From assembly GCA_017694995.1 (NCBI GenBank), contig JADIMB010000091.1, forward strand, positions 1 through 34,686: a stretch of 34,686 bases of DNA. The letters run 5' to 3'. The DNA comes from Candidatus Cryptobacteroides faecavium (GTDB lineage Bacteria; Bacteroidota; Bacteroidia; Bacteroidales; UBA932). A model generated the notes under the pieces. It saw nothing but the letters and a program-made list of their open reading frames with translations. It searched no databases and had not been told where the DNA came from. Positions within the stretch are counted from its first letter, which is position 1. Each line of letters begins with the position of its first letter. Shown one piece after another: positions 26,798 through 33,763 of this stretch. A program made the position numbers and the translations under genes.

Positions 26798-27382
26798 ATG
26801 AGACTGATTATTGAAGACACCAACGCCAATGTGGGCAAATGGGCTGCAAACTACATTGCAGACAGGATCAACAGCCACCAGGCAAGTACCGGAAGACCTT
26901 TCGTGCTCGGCCTTCCTACAGGTTCCACCCCGCTTTCTACCTATGCGGAGCTCATCGCCCTCAACAAGGCAGGCGGGATCGACCTGTTCCTCGGCGGAGT
27001 AGGCGAGGACGGACACATCGCCTTCAACGAGCCGTTCTCTTCCCTCAGCTCCAGGACCAGGGTCAAGACGCTGACCTACAATACTCGCGTGGTCAACTCC
27101 CGTTTCTTTGACAACGATGTGGACAAGGTGCCGCAGTGCGCCCTCACCGTAGGTGTAGCTACCGTAATGGATGCAAGGGAAGTGCTTGTCCTCGCCATCG
27201 GGGCAAAGAAGGCACCTGCCGTAAAGCAGTGCGTGGAAGGCTCATACAGCCATGCTTGGACCATTACCGCCCTTCAGACGCACCCTAAGGGCATCCTGGT
27301 GTGCGATGAAGGCGCAGCAGAAGAGCTGAAGGTATCTACCTACCGTTATTTCAAGGATATAGAGAAAGACAACATTATCTAA
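26798..27382 (+). CDS. nagB: Glucosamine-6-phosphate deaminase with internal deletion
   Basis: NagB turns glucosamine 6-phosphate into fructose 6-phosphate and ammonia. From the ATG at 26798 the product has only 194 residues, against 266 in E. coli. Both ends align closely: [32 protein letters not shown] at the start, [30 protein letters not shown] and [13 protein letters not shown] later. About 72 residues are missing between NKAGG and IDLFLGG, in frame. The lost part includes the VxFNMDEY segment with the catalytic Asp (Asp72 in E. coli) and much of the fold. The His and Glu of GHIAFNEP remain. The protein is probably inactive as a deaminase, unless the deletion is an assembly error. The longer upstream frame from 26681 crosses the promoter. 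Confidence 0.88.
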   Translation: MRLIIEDTNANVGKWAANYIADRINSHQASTGRPFVLGLPTGSTPLSTYAELIALNKAGGIDLFLGGVGEDGHIAFNEPFSSLSSRTRVKTLTYNTRVVNSRFFDNDVDKVPQCALTVGVATVMDAREVLVLAIGAKKAPAVKQCVEGSYSHAWTITALQTHPKGILVCDEGAAEELKVSTYRYFKDIEKDNII

Positions 27383-27401
27383 GACAGAAAGCTCCTGTCT
27401 T
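27381..27401 (+). terminator. Possible terminator of nagB
   Basis: A 7-bp stem (AAGACAG with CTGTCTT) around AAAGCTC begins at the nagB stop codon. It is followed by a mixed, weakly T-rich tract. Confidence 0.45.
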
Positions 27402-27417
27402 TCGGAATAATATGTTT

Positions 27418-27452
27418 GAGGGGTGACCGGAATTCATTGCCGGCCGCCCCTC
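27418..27452. terminator. Terminator hairpin between nagB and the GH123 gene
   Basis: GAGGGGTGACCGG pairs with CCGGCCGCCCCTC, apart from two non-Watson-Crick positions, around a nine-base loop. It lies between the convergent nagB and GH123 genes and could serve both. Confidence 0.55.
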
Positions 27453-27460
27453 AATGTATT

Positions 27461-29278
27461 TTACCGGATCAGCGTCATCACGCTTTGTACCCCCTTCCAT
27501 GCCGGTTCATGTGCCAGGTCCCTGATATCAAGGGAGGAAAGCGCCTTTTCCAGCTCCCCTGCCTTCTTTGTCCTGCCGTCCCTTGTGTACTCCTCCATGA
27601 GGATACGGATTTTCTCGTATGCCTGTATCCCCTCTGTCAGCTTCTCCAGTCTCATGGATGTACGGTTCCCCGGATATACAAGGTAGGTGTCGCCTCCTGC
27701 CCAGGTGCGGAACCTCGAGTCAAGCAGCGGCTCGAGCGGCCAGCTGTTGTATGCCCAGCGCAGGTACCCGTCGACATTCTTTGCCGCCATGTACAGCCCT
27801 ATCCATGTCGCTTCGGCCAGTGGAGAGAAGGTGAAAGTGTTGGGATATGACTCTGAACAACACGTATATAGCGTGCTTATTTTTCCTTCCTGCCTGCGGC
27901 GCTCGAGGACTTCCTCGGGGAAATTCTCGTTGATAGTGATGCAGTAGTCGTAAAGCTGGTCTTCTATCTCCGGATGATAGTTCCCGGCAAGCGATATCTT
28001 GAACTCCGGGTCGGCTTTCTTTATTACGGCGATTGTCTTCTGCATGACCTCCATAGGTCTCTCGTCCATGGCTATGGTGCAGATGTCGAACCACCCTTTT
28101 TCTTTCAGGTGCTTCGAGAACGCTTCCAGCATGCTTGTCCACATCTCCTCGTATACCTGTTCTCCCGGGGCGGTAAGGACAGATTTCATGCTGTCTGTAG
28201 CCTGGTCGTAATATTGGAAAGAAAGATTCCACGGTACCATTGAATAGCAGCCTATCTCCTGGTCTATCCCGCAGCTCATCATGAATTCCACCCATCTGTC
28301 GAATACGTCGAAGCAGAAAGCCCAGCTCCCGTCCACCTTACGGATCCATGTTACCATTGATTCGAACCAGTCGTGCGTCTGTCCGTTCCAGGGCTTGTGC
28401 ATGATGCTTGCGGTGATGACTTTCTGGCCTGCGGCGGCAAGTCTTTCCATCAATGGGCGCATCGCATCAAGGTGTTCCCGGCTCCATACCGGCACCTGGT
28501 AATATCTGGCGACAGCGTAAGGGTTCTGCCACAGGTCCAGGTGGAAATGCCACTGCGACGGCTCCGGAAGCACGTGGCTGTCCGTCCTTATGTTGAGCTC
28601 GAGCGAGCCTACAGTGCGCTCACCGTCCTTTACCGTCAGCCTGCCCCGGTATGTCCCTGGCGCAGCGTCCCGTGGTATCCGGCAGGACAGCCAGATGGCC
28701 TGGACGCCCATCTTTTCCAGGGAGGTCTCTTCAAGGCAATGGTCTATGCAGTCGGCGACCATCGTGGAGTCATATACCGTGTGGTCCGGCCTCTGCCCGC
28801 ATGCCCCGCGCCCGTCCTTGTTCAGCTGGTCTGTCATGACATAGCGGACAAACCCTGTCTCGAAGCTTTCCCCCGGGATCCGGGCCCCTCCCGGACCTTT
28901 GAAATCGGAAACCTCATAGCGGAGCCTTTCGAGCCCGTCCTTTGTCCAGACCACGGCCTGGGCATAGACCTTTTCCCCTCTCCATCCGCTGATGCCCTGC
29001 AGCCTGCAGGTCTTTGACATCGGCACTGAAGTCCTTGAATACCTGACATCGGTGCTGCCCCACGAAACCCGTGTGCCCTCCACCTCCTGCCACTGTGCTT
29101 CCGACGGCTTTTCATGCTGCGGCAGCTCCACATAGCTCCCCACCGGGAACCTTTCCTGTCCTGTCGGAGTCCCGCACTGGGTCTTCCATTGCCCACGGGC
29201 CATGCCATTGTCCTGCCCCGTCACCGCTACCGGTATGAGCATGCCGATGACGAAGCCTATGGATAGAATTCTTTTCAT
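27461..29278 (-). CDS. GH123-type glycoside hydrolase (beta-N-acetylgalactosaminidase-like)
   Basis: Secreted enzyme of 605 residues, started at ATG 29278 (MKRILSIGFVIGMLIPVAVTG, a clear signal peptide); the frame from 29326 would cover the -7 box. It belongs to the DUF4091/GH123 group. An N-terminal beta domain (to about residue 240) precedes a TIM barrel. The adjoining acid pair Asp405-Glu406 in TIAMDERP corresponds to the catalytic Asp-Glu used in substrate-assisted hydrolysis of beta-GalNAc by this family. Further conserved pieces are HLDLWQNPYAVARYY, SMVPWN, and YLRWAYNSW. The product sugar of such an enzyme would be GalNAc. The nearby GH2 and NagB genes suggest host glycan or glycolipid use, which is inferred. 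Confidence 0.86.
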   Translation of the reverse strand: MKRILSIGFVIGMLIPVAVTGQDNGMARGQWKTQCGTPTGQERFPVGSYVELPQHEKPSEAQWQEVEGTRVSWGSTDVRYSRTSVPMSKTCRLQGISGWRGEKVYAQAVVWTKDGLERLRYEVSDFKGPGGARIPGESFETGFVRYVMTDQLNKDGRGACGQRPDHTVYDSTMVADCIDHCLEETSLEKMGVQAIWLSCRIPRDAAPGTYRGRLTVKDGERTVGSLELNIRTDSHVLPEPSQWHFHLDLWQNPYAVARYYQVPVWSREHLDAMRPLMERLAAAGQKVITASIMHKPWNGQTHDWFESMVTWIRKVDGSWAFCFDVFDRWVEFMMSCGIDQEIGCYSMVPWNLSFQYYDQATDSMKSVLTAPGEQVYEEMWTSMLEAFSKHLKEKGWFDICTIAMDERPMEVMQKTIAVIKKADPEFKISLAGNYHPEIEDQLYDYCITINENFPEEVLERRRQEGKISTLYTCCSESYPNTFTFSPLAEATWIGLYMAAKNVDGYLRWAYNSWPLEPLLDSRFRTWAGGDTYLVYPGNRTSMRLEKLTEGIQAYEKIRILMEEYTRDGRTKKAGELEKALSSLDIRDLAHEPAWKGVQSVMTLIR

Positions 29279-29313
29279 TTGAGAGATTTTTAGTGTTATT
29301 GTCCTTTGATTTT

Positions 29314-29321
29314 CAAATATA
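29314..29321 (-). promoter_or_regulatory. -7 element of the GH123 gene
   Basis: TATATTTG on the minus strand matches TAnnTTTG and lies 35 bp before the start codon. No clear -33 box is visible at the expected distance. Confidence 0.45.
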
Positions 29322-29384
29322 GCCAAAGATTCGTCCGGAACACTGGTTCCGGGAAATTTTGTTCCTGTATTGCGTTAAATTTTA

Positions 29385-29392
29385 TAGCTTTG
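29385..29392 (+). promoter_or_regulatory. -7 element of the 29.4 kb metallophosphoesterase gene
   Basis: TAGCTTTG matches TAnnTTTG and lies 21 bp before the start codon. The nearest TTTG (29358-29361) is 23 bp upstream, slightly too far for a normal -33 box. Confidence 0.45.
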
Positions 29393-29413
29393 AAGCCCCA
29401 AATATTTTCAGCT

Positions 29414-30586
29414 ATGCGTAACTACATTATTGTCATGTTGCTGGCCGCCGTTTTCGCACTGGCCTGCCCGGATGCCGGGGCAAGAGGGTTCGACATTTCC
29501 TGCGGACCATGGATACAGAATGTAACGGAAACCGGCTTCACCCTGATGTGGAAAACGCAGGGCAAGAGCCTTTCATGGGTGGAGGTCGCTCCGGACGACG
29601 GCACCCCGTTCGAGGCTGCCGTCAGGCCGAGGTTCTACCAGACTTCAGCGGGGAAAAGGTATACCGGCACCTTCCACAAGGTGAGGATAGACGGACTGGA
29701 TCGCGGGAGCAGCTACCGCTACAGGATACTCGGCAAGGAAGTAGTCGATGACTCGGACCCTTACGGGTCAATATACGGCAGGGAGGCGACTTTAAGGCTG
29801 ACCGGTACCGTTTCGACTTTGGATCCGGGGGCCGACACCTGCCGCTTTTCCATGGTCAACGACATTCATGACAACGCCTCGCTCTATACATCCCTTGTCT
29901 CTCCTGTGAAGGACGTGGCACTTGATTTTCTTCTGCTCAACGGTGATATCGTTTCATACGCCAAGTCGATAGATACCGTGATGGTGCATACGTTCGGTCC
30001 TGTCGCGGATATAGTCAAGGATATCCCTGTCGTCTTTGCAAGGGGCAACCATGAGGGGCGCGGCGCCGACTCATACCTGGTCCCTGGCCTTTTCGATACC
30101 CCGACCGGGGAGCCGTACTACATTTTCCGCCGCGGCCCTGTGGCATTTGTGGTACTGGATGGAGGCGAGGACAAGCCTGACTCCAGTGTGGAGTATTCCG
30201 GTCTTGCGGACTATGACGCATACCGTCAGGCCGAGCTCGAATGGCTCCGCGGAGCAGTGAAGGACCCGCTTTTCGCCGGTGCTCCCGTGAAGGTTGCCAT
30301 AATCCATATCCCTCTCATTGACGGTCCGGGAAGCTGGTATGCCCAGAGCTGGCTCAGCCGTAACTTTTCACCTCTCCTGAACGAGGCCGGCGTGGACCTG
30401 ATGCTCAGCGGGCACCTGCACAGGCATGTATATGCCGAGCCAGGCACCTGCGGCAACGGTTTCCCTATCGTTGTGAACAGCAACAAGACCCGTCTTGACT
30501 TCCTCGCCACCGGAGACCGGATCCGTGTGGAAATATACGATACTTCGGATGTCATGGTCCAGTCCTATTCCTTCCAGGTGAAGTGA
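29414..30586 (+). CDS. Secreted calcineurin-like metallophosphoesterase
   Basis: Predicted periplasmic or surface phosphoesterase of 390 residues. The ATG at 29414 (MRNYIIVMLLAAVFALACPDAG) is preferred to 29306 because it starts a signal peptide and follows the -7 box. An N-terminal fibronectin-like domain (WIQNVTETGFTLMWKT ... VRIDGLDRGSSYRYRI) resembles that of purple acid phosphatases. The metal-binding motifs follow: NDIH, LNGDIVS, ARGNHEGRG, IIHIPL and LSGHLHRHVY. The first motif is D-I-H and the GNHE form replaces GNHD, both common variants. The substrate is unknown. It converges on another phosphoesterase gene with only 10 bp between stop codons. Confidence 0.9.
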   Translation: MRNYIIVMLLAAVFALACPDAGARGFDISCGPWIQNVTETGFTLMWKTQGKSLSWVEVAPDDGTPFEAAVRPRFYQTSAGKRYTGTFHKVRIDGLDRGSSYRYRILGKEVVDDSDPYGSIYGREATLRLTGTVSTLDPGADTCRFSMVNDIHDNASLYTSLVSPVKDVALDFLLLNGDIVSYAKSIDTVMVHTFGPVADIVKDIPVVFARGNHEGRGADSYLVPGLFDTPTGEPYYIFRRGPVAFVVLDGGEDKPDSSVEYSGLADYDAYRQAELEWLRGAVKDPLFAGAPVKVAIIHIPLIDGPGSWYAQSWLSRNFSPLLNEAGVDLMLSGHLHRHVYAEPGTCGNGFPIVVNSNKTRLDFLATGDRIRVEIYDTSDVMVQSYSFQVK

Positions 30587-30596
30587 CTGAGACCCC

Positions 30597-31676
30597 TTAT
30601 TTTTCAAGCACTATCTCGAACTGGTCATACGGCGCTGTTCTCCATGCCTTGTCTGCAGTGAGCGGTGACAGGGCGAAAAGAGGGGAGAATGTCCTTACCT
30701 TTATGGTCTTGCCGTCGGGCATGAATTCAAGGATGCGTACCCAGCAGTCCCCTCCGTTCCCCTCCCATTTGCCGTCGGCGGTCTGGGCATTGAACATCAT
30801 CTGCGCCACACTCTTGCCTGAGCTGTTGAGGTCGGTGCGGAAACTCACCTGCTTGTCATAGTCCACTATGTCACATTCATGGCCGCAGACTACAAGCCTT
30901 ATGTTCTTTGAAGGGTACACGAGCTTCCTCCAGATGTCCTCCCCGTAACTGGCCGGGGACACTCTGTAGCTTTCTGAAGTATAGCGCCGGGCATCCTTGT
31001 CCATATATGAGTGTGTCAGGAGAATGACAGTGTGGTCCTTGTATTTCCCGTCATTTGCTGTCTTCACGGCCCATTCAAGCGCCTCCGGGCGCGGGTCGAA
31101 CTCCAGTGAAAGGACCAGTATCTTGCCCCAGGTCCCTGTCTCGATTTCATAAGCGGCATTCTCCAGGGAAGGCACCCCGTGCGCATTCAGGCCTGTTGCG
31201 ACAAGGGCGCTTCTGAAGCAGCTGCTTCTCTCCGGTGTGAAATATTCCGGGAAATGCGAATTGCGGTTCTCCGCGGACACGTAGCCGTAGTCGTGGTTTC
31301 CGGTGCAGTTCACGTACAGGATATTGTCGTCCAGTCTTTCAAATGCCTGTGAAACGGCCTCCCACTGCTGTCTGCCGGTCTGGTCCGTATAGCCGTTCTC
31401 CGCCGTCAGTATGTCGTTCTGCTCGACAAGGTCTCCCGTACACAGCACGCACCTGGTGTCCAGCCTTTCCTTGCTGTTTATCACCCATGCCGTCTGCAGC
31501 TCGAAGAGCGGCTGGTTGGCCGCGTACTTGATATAGCTCTGCGGGTCTGGAAGCACTACCATGGAGAATGAGTTTTCATCTGATCGCTCCGGCTGGACCG
31601 GATAGTCCTGCGCACCGGCGCATACGGCGGCCATCATCAGGATGACACCTGCCGTCATTGGTCTTGAAATGGACAT
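30597..31676 (-). CDS. Secreted metallophosphoesterase of the calcineurin superfamily
   Basis: Predicted exported phosphoesterase of 359 residues with a signal peptide ending near VCAGA/QDY. Motifs in order are LPDPQSY (Asp44 with Gln in place of His), CTGDLVEQND, NCTGNHDYG, LLTHSYM and VVCGHECD. The D-x-Q opening and GHE in place of GHxH mark a subgroup of secreted bacterial members. It is unrelated in detail to the other two phosphoesterases here. It has its own promoter, about 120 bp upstream, and its leader holds a copy of the CGTC-TGACG element found at the sigma and receptor genes, so it is probably under the same control. The substrate is unknown. Confidence 0.88.
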   Translation of the reverse strand: MSISRPMTAGVILMMAAVCAGAQDYPVQPERSDENSFSMVVLPDPQSYIKYAANQPLFELQTAWVINSKERLDTRCVLCTGDLVEQNDILTAENGYTDQTGRQQWEAVSQAFERLDDNILYVNCTGNHDYGYVSAENRNSHFPEYFTPERSSCFRSALVATGLNAHGVPSLENAAYEIETGTWGKILVLSLEFDPRPEALEWAVKTANDGKYKDHTVILLTHSYMDKDARRYTSESYRVSPASYGEDIWRKLVYPSKNIRLVVCGHECDIVDYDKQVSFRTDLNSSGKSVAQMMFNAQTADGKWEGNGGDCWVRILEFMPDGKTIKVRTFSPLFALSPLTADKAWRTAPYDQFEIVLEK

Positions 31677-31690
31677 GGCTTTGAATGATA

Positions 31691-31719
31691 TAACGTCAGT
31701 TTGACGGATTAATATTATC
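31691..31719 (-). promoter_or_regulatory. Conserved upstream element, copy 2 (phosphoesterase leader)
   Basis: Minus strand: ATCCGTCAAACTGACGTTA, preceded by GATAATATTA. Core CGTCA-AAC-TGACG is a perfect inverted repeat. With a 9-bp gap the 29 bases align to the sigma-gene copy with three differences. It ends 14 bp before the start codon and lies downstream of a good standard promoter, so here it would be transcribed. Confidence 0.65.
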
Positions 31720-31792
31720 GGTATGGTCTGATATTCAATGTATTGCCTCCCGTACTATGCCGCAGGGCCCGGATTCATGAATATCTTTCCGC

Positions 31793-31824
31793 CAAATTTA
31801 GAACCTGTTTTAAATTTTTCCAAA
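31793..31824 (-). promoter_or_regulatory. Promoter of the 31.7 kb metallophosphoesterase gene
   Basis: Minus strand TTTG (31824-31821), 20 bp, then TAAATTTG (31800-31793), a full match to the Bacteroidetes consensus. It lies just after the terminator of the sigma operon and 116 bp before the start codon. Confidence 0.7.
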
Positions 31825-31848
31825 AATCTTCCAGGAACTTTTCCTGGA
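31821..31848 (-). terminator. Terminator of the sigma factor operon
   Basis: TCCAGGAA and TTCCTGGA form an 8-bp perfect stem with a three-base loop (31830-31848). On the minus strand a T run (31827-31821) follows closely. It lies 20 bp after the membrane-protein stop codon. Confidence 0.8.
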
Positions 31849-31867
31849 CGGTCCTGTATTTTCCGTG

Positions 31868-32506
31868 CTATTGCTTTGGTGCCTCGTCTTCTTTGCGGGA
31901 GAATTCTTCTACCTGGGCGCAGAAGTTGTCGATGGCCCTCGACTGCGCTTTATACTGCGGAACCAGGACTGTCAGGGCTACGGCGATTATCCCTATCCCT
32001 GCCAGGACAGTGGTCATGAATTCCTCCTCTATGAAGAACAATGTTTCGGCCAGGACCCACAGACAGATAGCTGCTGCAAATGGCAGACGCCGCTTCTGTT
32101 GTCTCCTGACCCATTGCCTGTAGAGGGCGAGCTCTTTCCCGCATCGGATTACCGGGGTGCCGGCGAAGTCGATTTTATGGAGTCTCCTGTATTTGCAGTA
32201 GAAGTCGATTGCTGCAAGAGCCTCAAGAAGTCCGAATGTCCCGCAGAGCCACCAGGAGAATCCGCAGAAGGAGTGCAGTATAAACGGCAGTATGGGAGCC
32301 ACCAGCAGGGCAGCTGCGCTTGATGACAGGAAGTTCCTTTCCATTCTCCGGACTTCCTTCCCGACGGTTATCCCGAGCCTTTCGATATTCACCTCGTCTA
32401 TGATTTTCTGACTGTCAAGTTTTCTCCGGATGGCTGATATGCCGCTCCTGAGATCCTTAAGGTCGTTGCCATGTATGGCCGGTCCTTTTTCCATATGCGC
32501 TGTCAT
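31868..32506 (-). CDS. Four-helix membrane protein coupled to the ECF sigma factor
   Basis: I do not recognise the family. The 212-residue product has a charged N-terminal part of about 57 residues, hydrophobic segments at about 60-80, 84-103, 141-159 and 164-182, a basic stretch RRQQKRR before the third, and a charged tail. Its start codon overlaps the sigma stop codon (ATGA), so the two are translationally coupled. The pairing suggests it controls the sigma factor, but it lacks a visible anti-sigma domain such as a zinc-binding HxxxCxxC motif or a FecR-like region. The start at 32506 is supported by the overlap; a later Met (residue 5) is possible. Confidence 0.82.
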   Translation of the reverse strand: MTAHMEKGPAIHGNDLKDLRSGISAIRRKLDSQKIIDEVNIERLGITVGKEVRRMERNFLSSSAAALLVAPILPFILHSFCGFSWWLCGTFGLLEALAAIDFYCKYRRLHKIDFAGTPVIRCGKELALYRQWVRRQQKRRLPFAAAICLWVLAETLFFIEEEFMTTVLAGIGIIAVALTVLVPQYKAQSRAIDNFCAQVEEFSRKEDEAPKQ

Positions 32507-32997
32507 TTCATGTTTTTCATTTTTTCCCGTATCCGTACAAGCCTCACGGACACGTTATCTGCCGAGATACCCATGATCTCTCCTATTTCCCTGTAGGTCA
32601 GGTCTTCGAGCCACAGCAGGAGTATGGCCCTGTCGAATATCCCGAGTTTCTTTATCCTCTCGTGCAGCATCCTGGCCTGCTTTGAATCCTCGTCCGTGTC
32701 CTCGAACAGGCTGTCAACGGTCTCCATGGGCAAGGTTTCCGGCCGCCTTCTGCGCTTCCGCTCATACGATATGCAGGTGTTCAGGCTGACCCTCCATATC
32801 CATGCCCCGGGGTTGCCTGTGTCCCGGAGCTTTTCCAGTCCTGTCCAGATGTTGACAAGGACTTCCTGTATCAGGTCACGGGCAGTCTCCCTGTCCTCCG
32901 CGAACATGTAGCATACTGTATATATGGTATTTTTGTGTTTTTCCACTGTCCTGCTGAATTCCTCATGCAGGTGCGGATGCCCGGTGTCTCGCTTCAT
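32503..32997 (-). CDS. ECF RNA polymerase sigma factor
   Basis: Sigma-70 family protein of 164 residues with only regions 2 and 4. Region 2 covers about residues 12-80, with RDLIQEVLVNIWTGLEKLRD and WIWRVSLNTCISYERKRRRR. Region 4 (about 110-160) has LTYREIGEIMGISADNVSVRLVRIREKM as the helix-turn-helix. It directs RNA polymerase to special promoters, probably including its own: the upstream element is nearly identical to that of the TonB receptor gene. It is coupled to the following membrane-protein gene. Confidence 0.94.
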   Translation of the reverse strand: MKRDTGHPHLHEEFSRTVEKHKNTIYTVCYMFAEDRETARDLIQEVLVNIWTGLEKLRDTGNPGAWIWRVSLNTCISYERKRRRRPETLPMETVDSLFEDTDEDSKQARMLHERIKKLGIFDRAILLLWLEDLTYREIGEIMGISADNVSVRLVRIREKMKNMK

Positions 32998-33005
32998 TTT
33001 CCTGT

Positions 33006-33055
33006 TTAACGTCAGTCCGACGAATTAATGTTTATAATATTATCTAAAAATCAAT
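33006..33055 (-). promoter_or_regulatory. Conserved upstream element, copy 3 (sigma gene)
   Basis: Minus strand, ending 8 bp before the sigma start codon. It contains TTCGTCGGACTGACGTTAA and a preceding AT-rich part that aligns to 18588-18639 with two gaps and two mismatches. No standard -33/-7 promoter is evident, so the element may itself be the promoter, making the sigma gene autoregulated. Confidence 0.7.
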
Positions 33056-33077
33056 TTTTTATCTTCCTTGCCCGAAG

Positions 33078-33097
33078 ATTCGTCATGCTGACGTTAA
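33078..33097 (+). promoter_or_regulatory. Conserved upstream element, copy 4 (facing the repeats)
   Basis: ATTCGTCATGCTGACGTTAA has the perfect core CGTCA-TGC-TGACG. It points away from the sigma gene, into the hairpin-rich repeats, where I find no credible gene. The AT-rich upstream part seen in copies 1 and 3 is not conserved here. Confidence 0.55.
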
Positions 33098-33121
33098 TGG
33101 GATTTCCTCAGGAAATCCTGC

Positions 33122-33225
33122 CTGTCCACCCCCAGTCACCTGTGGTGACAGCCCCGGTGGGGCATGCGGCTTCGCTGCTCCGGTTCCCACGCCTGGAACC
33201 TCGCTGACGCTCCGGTGCGGCCCTG
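33122..33225. repeat. Hairpin-rich direct repeat, copy A
   Basis: This 104-bp unit begins CTGTCCACCCCCAGTCACC and ends GGTGCGGCCCTG. It contains the perfect hairpins GTCACC-TGT-GGTGAC and GCCCC-GGT-GGGGC. A further 7-bp hairpin (GAAGGTC-TTGC-GACCTTC) follows it at 33225-33242. Long frames across both copies on either strand look like translated repeat and are not accepted as genes. Confidence 0.85.
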
Positions 33226-33244
33226 AAGGTCTTGCGACCTTCGT

Positions 33245-33371
33245 CTGTCCACCCCCAGTCACCTTGCGGTGACAGCCCCGGTGGGGCATGCGGCTTCGCT
33301 TCGCTGCGCCGGCACCTCCGCTGCTCCGGTTCCCACGCCTGGAACCTCGCTGACGCTCCGGTGCGGCCCTG
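33245..33371. repeat. Hairpin-rich direct repeat, copy B
   Basis: This 127-bp unit is nearly identical to copy A, apart from a changed hairpin loop (one base longer) and a 22-bp insertion after GCGGCTTCGC. It ends in a GGCCC-TGTC-GGGCC hairpin. The two copies stand next to a decayed REP-associated transposase. Confidence 0.85.
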
Positions 33372-33583
33372 TCGGGCCTTTCCAACATTATACATTATAG
33401 ACGCAGAATCTTCTGTAAAACTACAGATTTTTGACTGTTTGCCGTCACTTCTTCCTGCGTTTTGGCTGGTCCGGGCCTTGATGTTTCCCTGCCGTGGCAT
33501 TGCTGAATGATATCACATCCTTTGTCCGGCGGAGTCCTGTTCTATGTAACTGCTTAGTTTTTAGTCACTTGTCTTTGATGTTG

Positions 33584-33621
33584 TTCTCCCGGTCCCAATA
33601 TCGGAAAGGGGACCAGGAGAA
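33584..33621. terminator. Hairpin downstream of the transposase remnant
   Basis: TTCTCCCGGTCCC pairs with GGGACCAGGAGAA with one G-U type pair, around a loop of about 11 bases. It may end transcription of the minus-strand transposase or be part of its flank. The remainder of 33372-33763 has no feature I can support. Confidence 0.45.
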
Positions 33622-33763
33622 TGATATTGATACTAATATGTTGATAATCCATAAATTAGGCTGTGTTTAAATCTGCCGGTCTGCTATGTTCAGCAATGAT
33701 TCCGGTGTGTGTTCCCGGAAATATGAAGGCAGGGTTGCGTCAGCTGGGAGACGCCATGTGCAG

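Noticed and set aside
33097..33210. Short frame starting at the ATG after copy 4 of the conserved element (MGFPQEILPV...)
   Set aside because: Most of it is repeat copy A, and it ends inside the repeat. There is no sign of coding selection.
33108..33500. 130-residue reading frame on the minus strand, with an overlapping 101-residue one
   Set aside because: It runs through both hairpin repeats, has repeated Arg/Gly/Pro-rich text and no start signal. It is translated repeat DNA.
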